A stretch of DNA of 32,114 nt from Oscillospiraceae bacterium (GCA_017448455.1 JAFSLL010000205.1:1-32114); one strand, 5' to 3'. Positions 8,426 to 17,631 are shown, counted from the first letter of the stretch. The notes: generated by a model from the sequence alone, not told the origin. Translations and numbers: made by a program.

Positions 8426-9484
8426 TCAGGATTCCGAGGATTCACGGATCAGGTCAAGCAGTCGGGGCAGCAGTTCCTCATAGGGATAAGTGCCGAGCAC
8501 CTCTCCTTTCCGAAACAGCAGGCCGCGATCCTTTCCGCCGGCAATGCCGAAATCCGCTTCTCTGGCTTCACCGGGGCCGTTCACCACACAGCCCATGACC
8601 GCAACCGTGATCTCGCGGTCAAGGTCTCTGACCGCGGCTTCGGTTTTCTCCGCCAGAGAGATCAGGTCAATCTCCGTTCTTCCGCATGTCGGACAGGAGA
8701 CAAAGCGCACGCCGCCCTTACGCAGACCGGCGGCCTTCAGAATGGCGATGCCGGCGCTGACTTCCCGGACGGGATCCGCCGTAAGAGAGACGCGGATCGT
8801 ATTGCCGATCCCCTCCATCAGAAGGGTACCAATCCCAACCGCGGACTGTATGGTCCCGTTCCATTCCGTGCCGGTCTCCGTAATTCCGAGGTGAAGCGGA
8901 TACGGAAAACACTCCGACGCGAGGCGATACGCAGCGACAGTCAGCGGGACAGAGGAAGACTTCATCGAGAGGCAGATATCCTCAAAGCCGTTGGCAAGCA
9001 GAAGGTCAATATGCCCCTGCGCGCTTTCAACCAGTGCCTCCGGGGTCGGATGGCCATATTTTTCAAGCAGACGGCGTTCCAAACTGCCGGCGTTGACCCC
9101 GATGCGGATCGGGATCTGCCGTTCCCGGCATGCAAGCGCAACCTTCCGGACATTCTCCGCGTCACCGATATTTCCGGGATTAATGCGGATCTTGTCGATC
9201 CCGCGCTCGGCGCAGAGCAGCGCAAGGCGGTAATCGAAATGAATATCCGCAACCAGCGGCACGTCCACTTCCGATTTGATCTGCTCAATGGCCATCGCGG
9301 AACGGGTATCCGGAACCGCAAGACGCACAATATCCGCGCCCGCGGCGCGCATAGCCCGGATCTGTCTGACTGTCGCCTCTACATCCCATGTTTTGGTGTT
9401 GCACATGGTCTGCACCGTAACCGGAGCCGATCCGCCGATATGGAGAGAAGGTGTCTGGAGTTCCCGCGTGTTTTCGCGTTTCAT
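8426..9484 (-). CDS. ispG: 4-hydroxy-3-methylbut-2-enyl diphosphate synthase (flavodoxin/ferredoxin)
   Basis: The protein has 352 residues. It converts methylerythritol cyclodiphosphate to HMBPP, the penultimate step of the MEP pathway, using a [4Fe-4S] cluster. The N-terminal TIM barrel begins with SLHIGGSAPVTVQTMCNTKTWDV. The C-terminal cluster domain has SCPTCGRTEIDL and GCVVNGPGEA, which supply the conserved cysteines and the NGPGEA motif. AGGGG 7-8 nt before the ATG supports the start. It sits between rseP and polC, with dxr of the same pathway two genes upstream. Confidence 0.97.
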   Translation of the reverse strand: MKRENTRELQTPSLHIGGSAPVTVQTMCNTKTWDVEATVRQIRAMRAAGADIVRLAVPDTRSAMAIEQIKSEVDVPLVADIHFDYRLALLCAERGIDKIRINPGNIGDAENVRKVALACRERQIPIRIGVNAGSLERRLLEKYGHPTPEALVESAQGHIDLLLANGFEDICLSMKSSSVPLTVAAYRLASECFPYPLHLGITETGTEWNGTIQSAVGIGTLLMEGIGNTIRVSLTADPVREVSAGIAILKAAGLRKGGVRFVSCPTCGRTEIDLISLAEKTEAAVRDLDREITVAVMGCVVNGPGEAREADFGIAGGKDRGLLFRKGEVLGTYPYEELLPRLLDLIRESSES

Positions 9485-9494
9485 TTTCTGTCCC

Positions 9495-10550
9495 CTAACG
9501 GAATAGTTTTACAATATCCTGGAACATGATCACAGCCATCAGTGCCAGGAGAAGAACCATGCCTGCCGCATGGATATAGCCCTCGTATTTGGGGTCAAGC
9601 TTTCTGTGAATCAGCAGCTCAACCACAGACGTCACAATCAGGAGGAAGACGCGTCCGCCATCGAGCGCCGGGATCGGCAGCATATTCATCATCGCCAGGT
9701 TCACGGCGATAAAGGCGCCGAGATACAGGATATTATAGATCGCGTCAGAAGTGCTTTCCGCCTGCTCGCCCGTCTCCGCCATCATGTCAACGATCCCAAC
9801 AGGACCGGACATGTCTTTAATCCCAACCTCTCCGTGAAAGAGCTGGCTCAGGCCCATCCAGACCATCCGGCAGAATTCCATCGCGGTATCCCAGGTGTAT
9901 CGGATTTTCACACCGAGAGTCGCTTCCTCATAGCCGAACACGAAACCGAACAGTTCACGGTCCTGATCGGGATAGAGCTGTCTGGTCATCTCAAAATCGT
10001 TCAGCACAACCCGTTTTCCGCTGCGCTGAAGGACCAGATCATAAGTACCGTCACCGCGGTCGAGGAAATCGCCGACATCGTAGTACTGCCAGATGCGATG
10101 ACCGTCAATCCTGACAAAGCGGTCCCCTACCTGCAGCGCGTTCTCGCCTTCATAGGGGCAGCCTTCGATAAAACCGCCGATGGTCGGAGAGATAAAGGCA
10201 GTCGCGGAGAGATACAGACAGAAGATGACGATCAGGCCAAGGAGAAAGTTATTAAAGGAACCGGCAACCAGAATGATAATCCGTTTCCATGCGGGCTGAC
10301 TCGTAAAAGCGCGGGGATCCCCCGTCGCCTCGTCCTCGCCTTCCATCGCGCAGTAGCCGCCGAGCGGAATCGCTCGAAGCGCGTACAGGGTCTCTCCCTT
10401 CTGTTTTTTCAGCAAAGCCGGTCCCATACCGACGGAAAATTCATTTACCTTCACGTTGCAGAGCTTTGCCGCGAGAAAGTGGCCAAATTCGTGTACCGCG
10501 ATCAGGACGCCGAAAATAAGAATTGCCAAAAGGACATAAACGATGGTCAT
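9495..10550 (-). CDS. rseP: Site-2-type intramembrane metalloprotease RseP
   Basis: The protein has 351 residues and is a polytopic membrane zinc protease. The HEFGH motif is at residues 20-24 within the first membrane helix, and the second metal-ligand motif NMLPIPALDGGR lies in a late helix. A PDZ-like region sits in between, around 115-200. The last segment is hydrophobic. In Firmicutes this family cleaves membrane anti-sigma factors and signal-peptide remnants. An AGGAG in the end of dxr precedes the start; the gap to dxr is 8 nt. Confidence 0.95.
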   Translation of the reverse strand: MTIVYVLLAILIFGVLIAVHEFGHFLAAKLCNVKVNEFSVGMGPALLKKQKGETLYALRAIPLGGYCAMEGEDEATGDPRAFTSQPAWKRIIILVAGSFNNFLLGLIVIFCLYLSATAFISPTIGGFIEGCPYEGENALQVGDRFVRIDGHRIWQYYDVGDFLDRGDGTYDLVLQRSGKRVVLNDFEMTRQLYPDQDRELFGFVFGYEEATLGVKIRYTWDTAMEFCRMVWMGLSQLFHGEVGIKDMSGPVGIVDMMAETGEQAESTSDAIYNILYLGAFIAVNLAMMNMLPIPALDGGRVFLLIVTSVVELLIHRKLDPKYEGYIHAAGMVLLLALMAVIMFQDIVKLFR

Positions 10551-10558
10551 GGGTAGTG

Positions 10559-11734
10559 TTATGCTCCTATCTTTTCATGGACAAAATGACGGGCAGCGGA
10601 ATCCGCGTCCAGGATCACATCCAGCGTGTCGGCATTATCTGCTCCCAACGCTTCGACCGTTTCCGCAGTCACATCGTAAATCTGATTAAAGCCAAGCTTT
10701 TCCTTCAGGAAGAGATGCACGGCCTCCTCGTTTGCCGCGTTCATGACGCAGCCGAAGGTTCCGCCTTTTCGGGCACAGTCCTGCGCGAGCTGCAGACATG
10801 GAAAGTTCACCAGGTCAGGCGCTTCGAATGTCATTGCCCCCAGGGAGGTGAAATCCAGCCGGTCAAACATCGAAGGCATGCGCTGTGGCCAGGTCAGCGC
10901 ATACTGGATCGGAAGTCCCATATCCGGGACGCCCAGCTGAGCAATGACCGTTCCGTCCACCAGTTCTACCATGGAATGAATCACACTCTGCGGATGAACA
11001 AGGACCGTAATGTCATCCGGATCTACCGCGAACAGCCGCATCGCCTCTATAAATTCCAAACCCTTGTTCATCAACGTCGCGCTGTCAACCGAAATTTTGG
11101 CGCCCATATTCCATCGCGGATGACGTACGGCCTGCGCCGGCGTGATGTCATGGAGCTCCGATCTCTGTCTTCCGCGGAAGGGGCCGCCGGAGCAGGTCAG
11201 GAGAATCTTTTTCAGCTCGGGATTTCGACTGCCGGTACGATACGGATCCTCTCCCCGTCCGGAAAGGCACTGGAAGATGGCGGAGTGCTCCGAATCCACG
11301 GGGATGATCTCCGCTCCGCATGCTTCCGCTTCCCGCATGACGATTTCGCCGGCACAGACCAGCGTCTCTTTATTCGCCAGAGCGATTCTCTTCTGTTCAC
11401 GAATCGCGGACAGCGTCGGCTTCAGGCCTACCGCGCCGGAAACCGCCGTCACAACACAGTCGGTGGAAGACAGTGTCGCCGCTTCGAGGAGTCCCGTCAT
11501 TCCGCTGCCGACCCGCACATCCGTGTCCGCAAGCGCGATCTTCAGCGCGTTCGCTGCGGATTCTTCATAAACCGCGACAAACTCCGGGTGAAAGCGGCGT
11601 GCCTGCTGTTCCAGCAGCTCCGTCTGCCGATTTGCCGTCAGCGCGGCAACACGCAGGCCGAGATGCTCCGCAACGGCGGCGGTCTGACGGCCGATAGACC
11701 CGGTGCTGCCCAGGATGGAGACAGATTCTACCAT
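10559..11734 (-). CDS. dxr: 1-deoxy-D-xylulose 5-phosphate reductoisomerase
   Basis: The protein has 391 residues and catalyses the first committed MEP-pathway step (DXP to MEP, NADPH-dependent). The N-terminal NADPH-binding ILGSTGSIGRQT, the catalytic region PVDSEHSAIFQCL, and the KISVDSATLMNKGLE and VHPQSVIHSMVEL segments are all present. The length is normal. GAGG about 8 nt before the ATG supports the start. It follows uppS by 15 nt; most Firmicutes have cdsA in that position. Confidence 0.97.
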   Translation of the reverse strand: MVESVSILGSTGSIGRQTAAVAEHLGLRVAALTANRQTELLEQQARRFHPEFVAVYEESAANALKIALADTDVRVGSGMTGLLEAATLSSTDCVVTAVSGAVGLKPTLSAIREQKRIALANKETLVCAGEIVMREAEACGAEIIPVDSEHSAIFQCLSGRGEDPYRTGSRNPELKKILLTCSGGPFRGRQRSELHDITPAQAVRHPRWNMGAKISVDSATLMNKGLEFIEAMRLFAVDPDDITVLVHPQSVIHSMVELVDGTVIAQLGVPDMGLPIQYALTWPQRMPSMFDRLDFTSLGAMTFEAPDLVNFPCLQLAQDCARKGGTFGCVMNAANEEAVHLFLKEKLGFNQIYDVTAETVEALGADNADTLDVILDADSAARHFVHEKIGA

Positions 11735-11749
11735 AGTTTGATCCTCTTT

Positions 11750-12490
11750 TTACGCTTTTACTCCGCCGTAACGGCGATCTCTTTTCTGGAATGCCGCAAT
11801 CGCGCGGTCGAGCTCCGCGGGGGAAAAATCCGGCCAGAGAACATCGGTAAAGTAAAACTCGGCATACGCGCACTGCCAGAGCAGAAAGTTGGAAATCCGC
11901 TGCTCCCCTCCCGTCCGGATCATCAGGTCCGGGTCGGGAACGCCGGAAGAATACAGATAATCGGAAAACAGCTCTTCCGTGAGCGCTTTCTCCGGGTCCC
12001 TGCTGTAGTCTTCCGCATAGCGCTGTGCCGCCTGCAGGATTTCCGCCCGGCCACCGTAGTTCAGGCAGATATTCGCCTGAAAGCCGTCAATATGCCGGGA
12101 AATCTCATTTGTTTTCGCAATCATGCCCTGGAGCTCCGGATGCAGACCGGTCACATCGCCAAAAATCCGCATCTTCATTTTCTCGCGCTCCATGGTCTCG
12201 ATCGCTTCCTGCAGATACTTGCCAAGGAGGCGCATGATGGTGCCGACTTCATCTTCCGGCCGCTTCCAGTTTTCCGTAGAAAAAGCGTATACCGTCAGAT
12301 ACTCCACGCCGATATCCCGGCAGTGGAGAGCGATTTTCCGAAACGCTTCCGCGCCGACCGCATGCCCTGCCGTTCTGGGCAGGCCGCGTTTTTTCGCCCA
12401 GCGGCCGTTGCCGTCCATGATAACGGCAATATGGCGGGGGACATAAAGCTCCCCCGCCTTCCCTGTCTGCTGTGAAGTGGTAATAGCCAT
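11750..12490 (-). CDS. uppS: Isoprenyl transferase (undecaprenyl diphosphate synthase)
   Basis: The protein has 246 residues, a cis-prenyltransferase that makes the C55 lipid carrier for cell-wall synthesis. The catalytic block HIAVIMDGNGRWAKKRGLPRTAGH, the YAFSTENWKRP segment, and the late IRTGGEQRISNFLLWQCAYAEFYF block are intact. The ATG overlaps the frr stop by one base (TGATG), so translation is probably coupled. Confidence 0.97.
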   Translation of the reverse strand: MAITTSQQTGKAGELYVPRHIAVIMDGNGRWAKKRGLPRTAGHAVGAEAFRKIALHCRDIGVEYLTVYAFSTENWKRPEDEVGTIMRLLGKYLQEAIETMEREKMKMRIFGDVTGLHPELQGMIAKTNEISRHIDGFQANICLNYGGRAEILQAAQRYAEDYSRDPEKALTEELFSDYLYSSGVPDPDLMIRTGGEQRISNFLLWQCAYAEFYFTDVLWPDFSPAELDRAIAAFQKRDRRYGGVKA

Positions 12491-13041
12491 CAGATTTCCG
12501 TAAGTTCCTTTTCCTTCTTGTCGGTGATCTTATCAATTTCCTTGATATAATCATCCGTCAGTTTCTGGATATCCTTCTCAGCGATCTTGTAGTCGTCCTC
12601 GGTAATCTCCGAGGCCTTCTGCTGCTTTTTAAACTTTTCGATCGCGTCACGGCGGATATTGCGGATCGCGACTTTGCTCTCCTCGCCGTACTTGCGGGTC
12701 TGTTTGGCAAGATCACGACGGCGTTCTTCGGTCAGCGGCGGAAAAACGAGGCGAATCGCACGTCCGTCATTCTGCGGATTGATGCCGAGATCGGAAGCCA
12801 GGATGGCGCGCTCGATCCCCTTGAGGACAGACGCATCCCAGGGCTGAATCAGCAAGGAACGCGGATCCGGTGTCGCAACCGTAGCCAGCTGCTGAATCGG
12901 CGTTGGAACGCCGTAATAGTCGACCTGGATCTGATCCAGAACCGCGGCATTGGCTCTGCCCGCGCGGATCGTCGCGAGCTGAGAACTCAGCGCATCACAG
13001 GTCTTCTTCATTTTGTTTTCAAATTCCGGATAGTCAGCCAT
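12490..13041 (-). CDS. frr: Ribosome recycling factor
   Basis: The protein has 183 residues and releases ribosomes after termination together with EF-G. LSSQLATIRAGRANAAVLDQIQVDYYGVPTP and the C-terminal helix DDYIKEIDKITDKKEKELTEI are characteristic. An ATG 15 nt further upstream (13056) is in frame. However, the GGAGG site begins inside that codon (ATGGAGGATGAAATC) and is correctly spaced for the ATG at 13041, so I place the start there (MADYPEFENK). The stop overlaps uppS. Confidence 0.96.
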   Translation of the reverse strand: MADYPEFENKMKKTCDALSSQLATIRAGRANAAVLDQIQVDYYGVPTPIQQLATVATPDPRSLLIQPWDASVLKGIERAILASDLGINPQNDGRAIRLVFPPLTEERRRDLAKQTRKYGEESKVAIRNIRRDAIEKFKKQQKASEITEDDYKIAEKDIQKLTDDYIKEIDKITDKKEKELTEI

Positions 13042-13104
13042 GATTTCATCCTCCATTTTCTATCAGTATCATTTGAATAAATTCAGGCAAAAGCTGCCAG
13101 ATGT

Positions 13105-13803
13105 TCAATGAACGTAGGTGCCGACCTTCTCACCGTTGAGAACACGCAGGATATTGGTCGGGTCAGCCAAAGCAAAGACAATGACGGGAAGCTCATTATC
13201 CATGGCGAGGCTTGTCGCGGTGGAATCCATCACCTGCAGGCGTCTCGCAAGTACCTCCGTATAGGTGATCTCGTCCAGTTTTACCGCGCTCGGATCCTTT
13301 CTCGGGTCCGCCGTATAAACTCCGTCAACATTCTTCGCAAGGAGAATAGCGTCTGCCCCGATCTCCGCTGCGCGCAGGACCGCAGCCGTGTCCGTGGAAA
13401 AGAACGGATGTCCCGTTCCGCAGGCAAACAGAACGACTTTGCCGCTTTCCAGGTACTCCACCGCTTTTCGGACATCATGGCGCTCACCGACGCCCTGAAT
13501 ATCAACCGCCGTCATTACACGGGCATCCACGCCGCACTGCCGGAACACATCCGCAACCGCGAGACAATTCATGGCGGTGGCCAGCATCCCCATGCGATCC
13601 GCGCTGACACGCTCAACCTTGCCCGCGCCATCCTTCACTCCGCGCCAGAAGTTCCCGCCGCCGATGACAATTCCGACCTGCGCGCCGCCGGACAGCGCCT
13701 CACGCACAACATTGCAGACCGAGGTAACAAACGCGAAATCAAAGCCCGTTCCCTTCTGACCGGACAGAGCCTCTCCGCTGACTTTAATCAATACTCTCTT
13801 CAT
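13105..13803 (-). CDS. pyrH: UMP kinase
   Basis: The protein has 232 residues of the amino-acid-kinase fold and phosphorylates UMP to UDP. KRVLIKVSGEALSG, the IVIGGGNFWRG glycine loop, SADRMGMLATAMNCLAV and CGTGHPFFSTDTAAVLRAAEIGAD are all present. It is the first gene of the cluster and has its own consensus promoter close upstream. Usually rpsB and tsf precede it; here an unrelated ABC exporter does. Confidence 0.97.
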   Translation of the reverse strand: MKRVLIKVSGEALSGQKGTGFDFAFVTSVCNVVREALSGGAQVGIVIGGGNFWRGVKDGAGKVERVSADRMGMLATAMNCLAVADVFRQCGVDARVMTAVDIQGVGERHDVRKAVEYLESGKVVLFACGTGHPFFSTDTAAVLRAAEIGADAILLAKNVDGVYTADPRKDPSAVKLDEITYTEVLARRLQVMDSTATSLAMDNELPVIVFALADPTNILRVLNGEKVGTYVH

Positions 13804-13837
13804 CTTTGATTTTTTTCCTTATCTCTAAGATGGTTTC

Positions 13838-13866
13838 ATATTAGCACAAGTGAGAAAGAATGACAA
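13838..13866 (-). promoter_or_regulatory. Sigma-A promoter of the pyrH-polC cluster
   Basis: On the minus strand TTGTCA (13861-13866) and TAATAT (13838-13843) are spaced by 17 bp, a near-consensus promoter. It lies 34 nt upstream of the pyrH ATG and past the end of the ABC gene, so the seven housekeeping genes can be transcribed independently. Confidence 0.8.
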
Positions 13867-13894
13867 GTGAATTTCCCTCGCGCCGGGTCCCGCG

Positions 13895-15643
13895 TCAGCT
13901 TCCCTGCAGCAGTCTGGCGGTTGACTCGTCCGTAAACTGTCTGGAATACAGGCGGTAATACTTCCCTTCCGCCTTCATCAGATCAGCGTGTGTTCCGGAC
14001 TCAACGATCTTCCCCCTGTCCACCACCAGAATCAGATCGGCGTTTCGCACGGTCGAGAGCCGGTGCGCAATCACGACTGAGGTTCTGCCTCGGATGATCC
14101 TGTCGATTGCCGCCTGAAGCTTTGACTCCGTCACGGTATCCACCGAGGCAGTCGCCTCATCCAGAATCAGAATCCTGGGATCCGCCAGAACCGCTCTGGC
14201 AAAGGATATCAGCTGCTTTTCTCCCACAGAGAGGAGGTCTCCTCCTTCTCCGACTTCGGTATCCAGGCGGTCCATCATGGATTCCGCGGAAACCAGACGC
14301 AGCGCCTCCCGGATCTCCTCATCGGAGGCATCCGGATTTCCGTACAGAAGGTTTTCACGGATTGTGCCGGAAAACAGATGCGGCGTCTGAAGAACGCAGG
14401 CGATCGCGCTTCTCAGCCAGGACTGGCTGTGTTCCCGCGCGTCAACCCCGTCGATCAGGAGCGCGCCTTCGGTCGGTTCATAAAAGCGGCAGATCAGGTT
14501 AGCCAGTGTGGATTTTCCCGCGCCGGTTTCCCCGACAATCGCCAGATTGGTACCGAAAGGAATCCGCAGATTAAAATGTTCGAGGACAAGATCCTCCCCA
14601 TCCGGATATTGGAAGGAGACATCGCGAAACTCAAGATCTCCCTTCAGTTCCTCCCAGTTCTCCGGCTTGGGATCAAACACATCCCCCTCCCGGAGCAGAA
14701 CATCTTCCCTGTCGGTCACATCACTTTTTGTGTTCAGCAGCTTACGCAGACGTTCGATATTAACACGGGTCGTGATCAGATCCGAAATCGCGTCTACAAC
14801 CCAGCGGACCGGTTCCATCAAGCCCTGCGCATAGGACATGAACAGGGAGAAGGTCCCGATCTCCTCTTTCACGATCAGACCGCCCCGCCAGAGTACAATG
14901 GCAAGCGCGATGGAAGAGGCGAAACTCATCGTGACGGCAAACATGCCTCTCAGCCGCGCGCCGTGAAGCGACGTGCGCCGCATCGACTCGGTACCCGCTT
15001 TGAAGTCCGCCGCCATTCGGTCTTCGATCACCAGCGTCTTGATGGTCCTTGCTCCCATGATGCCTTCATTGAAATCCCCGGTGATCCGGGAATTCAGTTC
15101 CCGCACCCTGCGGTTGACGGCAAGAAGCCCTTTCTGGAACACGGCATACAGCAGTACCGTCAGAGGCAGAACCGCGGTAATCAGCAGCGCGAGCTTCGGC
15201 CGCAGGGTAAACATGACTATCTCCGCCCCGATGATATAGCCCAGCTGCCAGACACTGTCCAGGAGTGTCCAGGACACCAGAGCGCCGATCTTCGAAGTGT
15301 CGCTCATAACCCGGGAATGAATGTATCCGACGCTGTTCTGATTGAAGTAGGAAAAAGACAGCGTCTGGAGATGGGAAAAGGCTCTGTTGCGCAGGTCCCG
15401 GTCAACTCCGACCTCCACTTCCATCCCATACATGCAGGCAACATAGTTGGCACCGGCAGCGGCGACGAGAGCCGCGAAATAAATCAGGGCAAAAACCGGC
15501 AAGGTGCGGAGATCGCCCTCCGCAACAAAGCGATTGAGCGCATAACGCTGAAACAGCGGAACGCCAATATCAATCAGGCTTCCGACCGCGCTCATCAATA
15601 TCATTAAAAAGATCTGGCGGCGCCATGCAAGAACTGTCTTCAT
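13895..15643 (-). CDS. Heterodimeric ABC exporter, half with consensus catalytic glutamate
   Basis: The protein has 582 residues: six predicted membrane helices (to about residue 300), then a nucleotide-binding domain. The NBD has Walker A VGETGAGKST, a non-canonical signature LSVGEKQL, and Walker B ILILDEATASVD with the catalytic glutamate, followed by an H-loop (IAHRLST). An ATG 24 nt upstream (15667) is in frame, but AGGAG 8-9 nt before the ATG at 15643 favours the shorter form. That ATG overlaps the upstream stop as ATGA. With its partner it forms one consensus and one degenerate ATP site. The substrate is unknown; multidrug, lipid or peptide export is possible. Confidence 0.9.
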   Translation of the reverse strand: MKTVLAWRRQIFLMILMSAVGSLIDIGVPLFQRYALNRFVAEGDLRTLPVFALIYFAALVAAAGANYVACMYGMEVEVGVDRDLRNRAFSHLQTLSFSYFNQNSVGYIHSRVMSDTSKIGALVSWTLLDSVWQLGYIIGAEIVMFTLRPKLALLITAVLPLTVLLYAVFQKGLLAVNRRVRELNSRITGDFNEGIMGARTIKTLVIEDRMAADFKAGTESMRRTSLHGARLRGMFAVTMSFASSIALAIVLWRGGLIVKEEIGTFSLFMSYAQGLMEPVRWVVDAISDLITTRVNIERLRKLLNTKSDVTDREDVLLREGDVFDPKPENWEELKGDLEFRDVSFQYPDGEDLVLEHFNLRIPFGTNLAIVGETGAGKSTLANLICRFYEPTEGALLIDGVDAREHSQSWLRSAIACVLQTPHLFSGTIRENLLYGNPDASDEEIREALRLVSAESMMDRLDTEVGEGGDLLSVGEKQLISFARAVLADPRILILDEATASVDTVTESKLQAAIDRIIRGRTSVVIAHRLSTVRNADLILVVDRGKIVESGTHADLMKAEGKYYRLYSRQFTDESTARLLQGS

Positions 15644-17352
15644 GCCGTCATCTCCTGTATCTCGCAAACCTGTCTGTAGAGACCGGGCTGCCGGCTGAGC
15701 TCCGCGTGACTTCCCTCCTGAACCACATGACCGTCATCCAGGACCAGAATATGATCCGCCGTGCGCAGCGTCGCAATACGATGGGAGATAATGATGACCG
15801 TTCTCCCGCTTCCCTTTTCCCGGAGATTGGCCCGGATGGCGGCATCGGTCTCGGTATCAACCGCCGACAGCGAGTCATCCAGAACCAGGATCGGCGTATC
15901 GCGAACGAGCGCGCGGGCAATTGCCGCTCGCTGCTTCTGGCCGCCGGACAGCGTAACACCGCGCTCTCCCACAAACGTCCCGGGATCAACATCCGTCAGG
16001 CACGCAGCCCGGAGCGCTTCCTCCGCATCGTCTCCGCCGGAGATGGCAATATTATCCGCAAGACTACGGGAGAACAGGAATGGTTCCTGCAGAACCATGG
16101 ATACATGCCTGCGCAGTTCTGCAGCATCCAGATCCTGCAGATCCACGCCGCCGATCCGGATGCTCCCCCGATCCGGAGCATACAGTCTGTCCAGGAGCAG
16201 CGTCACGGTACTCTTTCCGGAGCCGGTTCCGCCGAGAATCCCCAGCGTCGTTCCTCCCGGAACCGTAAAGCTGAGGTTCGAGAGCACATCACGCCCTCCA
16301 TAGGAGAAAGAGACCCCCTCAAATGTGATATCACCGGAATAGTCCGTCGTCGCCGGGTTTTCGGGGTTCTTCTCGACCTCGGCGTTCAGGATTTCCGACA
16401 GGCGGTCCAGAGAGACTCCCGCCTTGCTCATCTGGGAGATCATCCTGCCCAGCATGCGAACCGGCCAGGTCATCAGAGCGGCATAGGAAAGAAACGCAAT
16501 ATAGGCCCCCGGCAGCATCTCACCGCGGACGCACAAAACCGCGCCGTAACAGACCGTCAGAAGGATCTGGGTGCCGGAAAGCACATCTCCGATCGACCAG
16601 AACGACGCGAGCGGGCGGGCAAGCTTCATCCACATCTGGGTATAATGCTCGTTCTGCCTGTAGAAACGGTCGCGCTCAAAACGCTCCCTCCCGAACGCGC
16701 GTACAACCCGAACACCTGCCAGATTCTCCTGCGCGATCGAGGAAAGGATGCCTTCATTCTCATCACAGGCGAGAAAGGCCTCGCCGATCTTTCTGTGAAA
16801 AAAGAACGAATAGGCTATAATAACGGGAACCGGGCTGAGCGCCACAACGGAGAGCTTTGTGTTCATGCTGAACATGAACACAACGGACAGCGTCAGCAGG
16901 ATCAGGATCCGCAGGATTCCCGTCATCTGCTCGGATATGAAACCGCGCAGCGTCTCCAGATCGGAGGTGCAGCGCTGAATAATGTCTCCGGTACGGTGCT
17001 GTGTATGCCAGCTGTACGGAAGATGCTCAATATGCTCAAACAGCTGATCCCGGGCGGTCTTTACAAGGCGTTCCGAGGCTGCCGTATTGGCAACGCGAAA
17101 CCCATACTGCGCAAACGCCTTCGTCAGCGCCACAAGCAGGATCGCAAGCGCGCATGCGCCCATACCGGTGAGATGCCCCGCCAAAGCGGTCGCGAGCACG
17201 CCCTCCGGTGCGGAATCGCCCAGAACCACATCGACCGCAACACGAATAATCTGTGGGGACAGCATATCGCAGAGAGCGGAGGCAGCGGAGCAGAGCATGC
17301 TCAGCACAAACAGAAACCGGGATCCGCGCAAAAGCGGATGTAATGTCTTCAA
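15640..17352 (-). CDS. Heterodimeric ABC exporter, half with degenerate Walker B
   Basis: The protein has 570 residues: an exporter-type membrane domain with six helices, then an NBD. The NBD has Walker A LGGTGSGKST, canonical signature LSGGQKQR, and Walker B ILVLDDSLSAVD, where Asp replaces the catalytic Glu. This is the asymmetric pattern of BmrC/D- and TM287/288-like exporters. I choose a TTG start at 17350-17352 because AGGAGG lies 9 nt before it. A further in-frame TTG at 17370 would place that ribosome binding site inside the gene. The stop overlaps the second half-transporter by 4 nt. Confidence 0.9.
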   Translation of the reverse strand: MKTLHPLLRGSRFLFVLSMLCSAASALCDMLSPQIIRVAVDVVLGDSAPEGVLATALAGHLTGMGACALAILLVALTKAFAQYGFRVANTAASERLVKTARDQLFEHIEHLPYSWHTQHRTGDIIQRCTSDLETLRGFISEQMTGILRILILLTLSVVFMFSMNTKLSVVALSPVPVIIAYSFFFHRKIGEAFLACDENEGILSSIAQENLAGVRVVRAFGRERFERDRFYRQNEHYTQMWMKLARPLASFWSIGDVLSGTQILLTVCYGAVLCVRGEMLPGAYIAFLSYAALMTWPVRMLGRMISQMSKAGVSLDRLSEILNAEVEKNPENPATTDYSGDITFEGVSFSYGGRDVLSNLSFTVPGGTTLGILGGTGSGKSTVTLLLDRLYAPDRGSIRIGGVDLQDLDAAELRRHVSMVLQEPFLFSRSLADNIAISGGDDAEEALRAACLTDVDPGTFVGERGVTLSGGQKQRAAIARALVRDTPILVLDDSLSAVDTETDAAIRANLREKGSGRTVIIISHRIATLRTADHILVLDDGHVVQEGSHAELSRQPGLYRQVCEIQEMTA

Positions 17353-17406
17353 CTGGGAAATCCTCCTCAAAAAAGGAACGAAAAATCCATCCCGCGCGGC
17401 AGACGG

Positions 17407-17631
17407 TCAGTCACCCATTCCTCCGCGCATCACCTTGCCGATATTCCACAGGTGCGCGGCATGCGCTGCCGCCTGAAGCCGCTCCGCTGGAGAGCGGAAC
17501 TCAAACGCGGCAGTCTGGGCACCGCAGTCCATGCACATTACATACCAGCACCAGTTTCCCTCTTCTTCCAGAAGCGCCGCTCCGCCGCAGTAAGGGCAGT
17601 CCTGCAGTTCAAATTGTTCATGTATCTCCAT
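17407..17631 (-). CDS. Small zinc-ribbon protein, Lar-like
   Basis: The protein has 74 residues. CPYCGG at 12-17 and CMDCGA at 33-38 form a zinc ribbon, and the C-terminal helix ends in AAHLWNIG. This layout (CPxCGG, about 20 residues, CxxCGA, then a helix with WN) is that of Lar-family small proteins, named for restriction alleviation in phage and plasmids. Many chromosomal copies have no known function. GAGGAGG 7 nt before the ATG at 17631 excludes longer in-frame starts. It is first in a likely operon with the two ABC genes. A direct role in export is not shown. Confidence 0.65.
   Translation of the reverse strand: MEIHEQFELQDCPYCGGAALLEEEGNWCWYVMCMDCGAQTAAFEFRSPAERLQAAAHAAHLWNIGKVMRGGMGD

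Noticed and set aside
10523-12475. A 650-codon plus-strand frame opposite dxr and uppS
   Set aside because: It spans two confirmed genes and their boundary on the other strand, with an Arg/His-rich translation.
15625-17343. A 572-codon plus-strand frame opposite the ABC exporter half
   Set aside because: It mirrors the exporter gene almost exactly; the exporter has Walker, signature and H-loop motifs.
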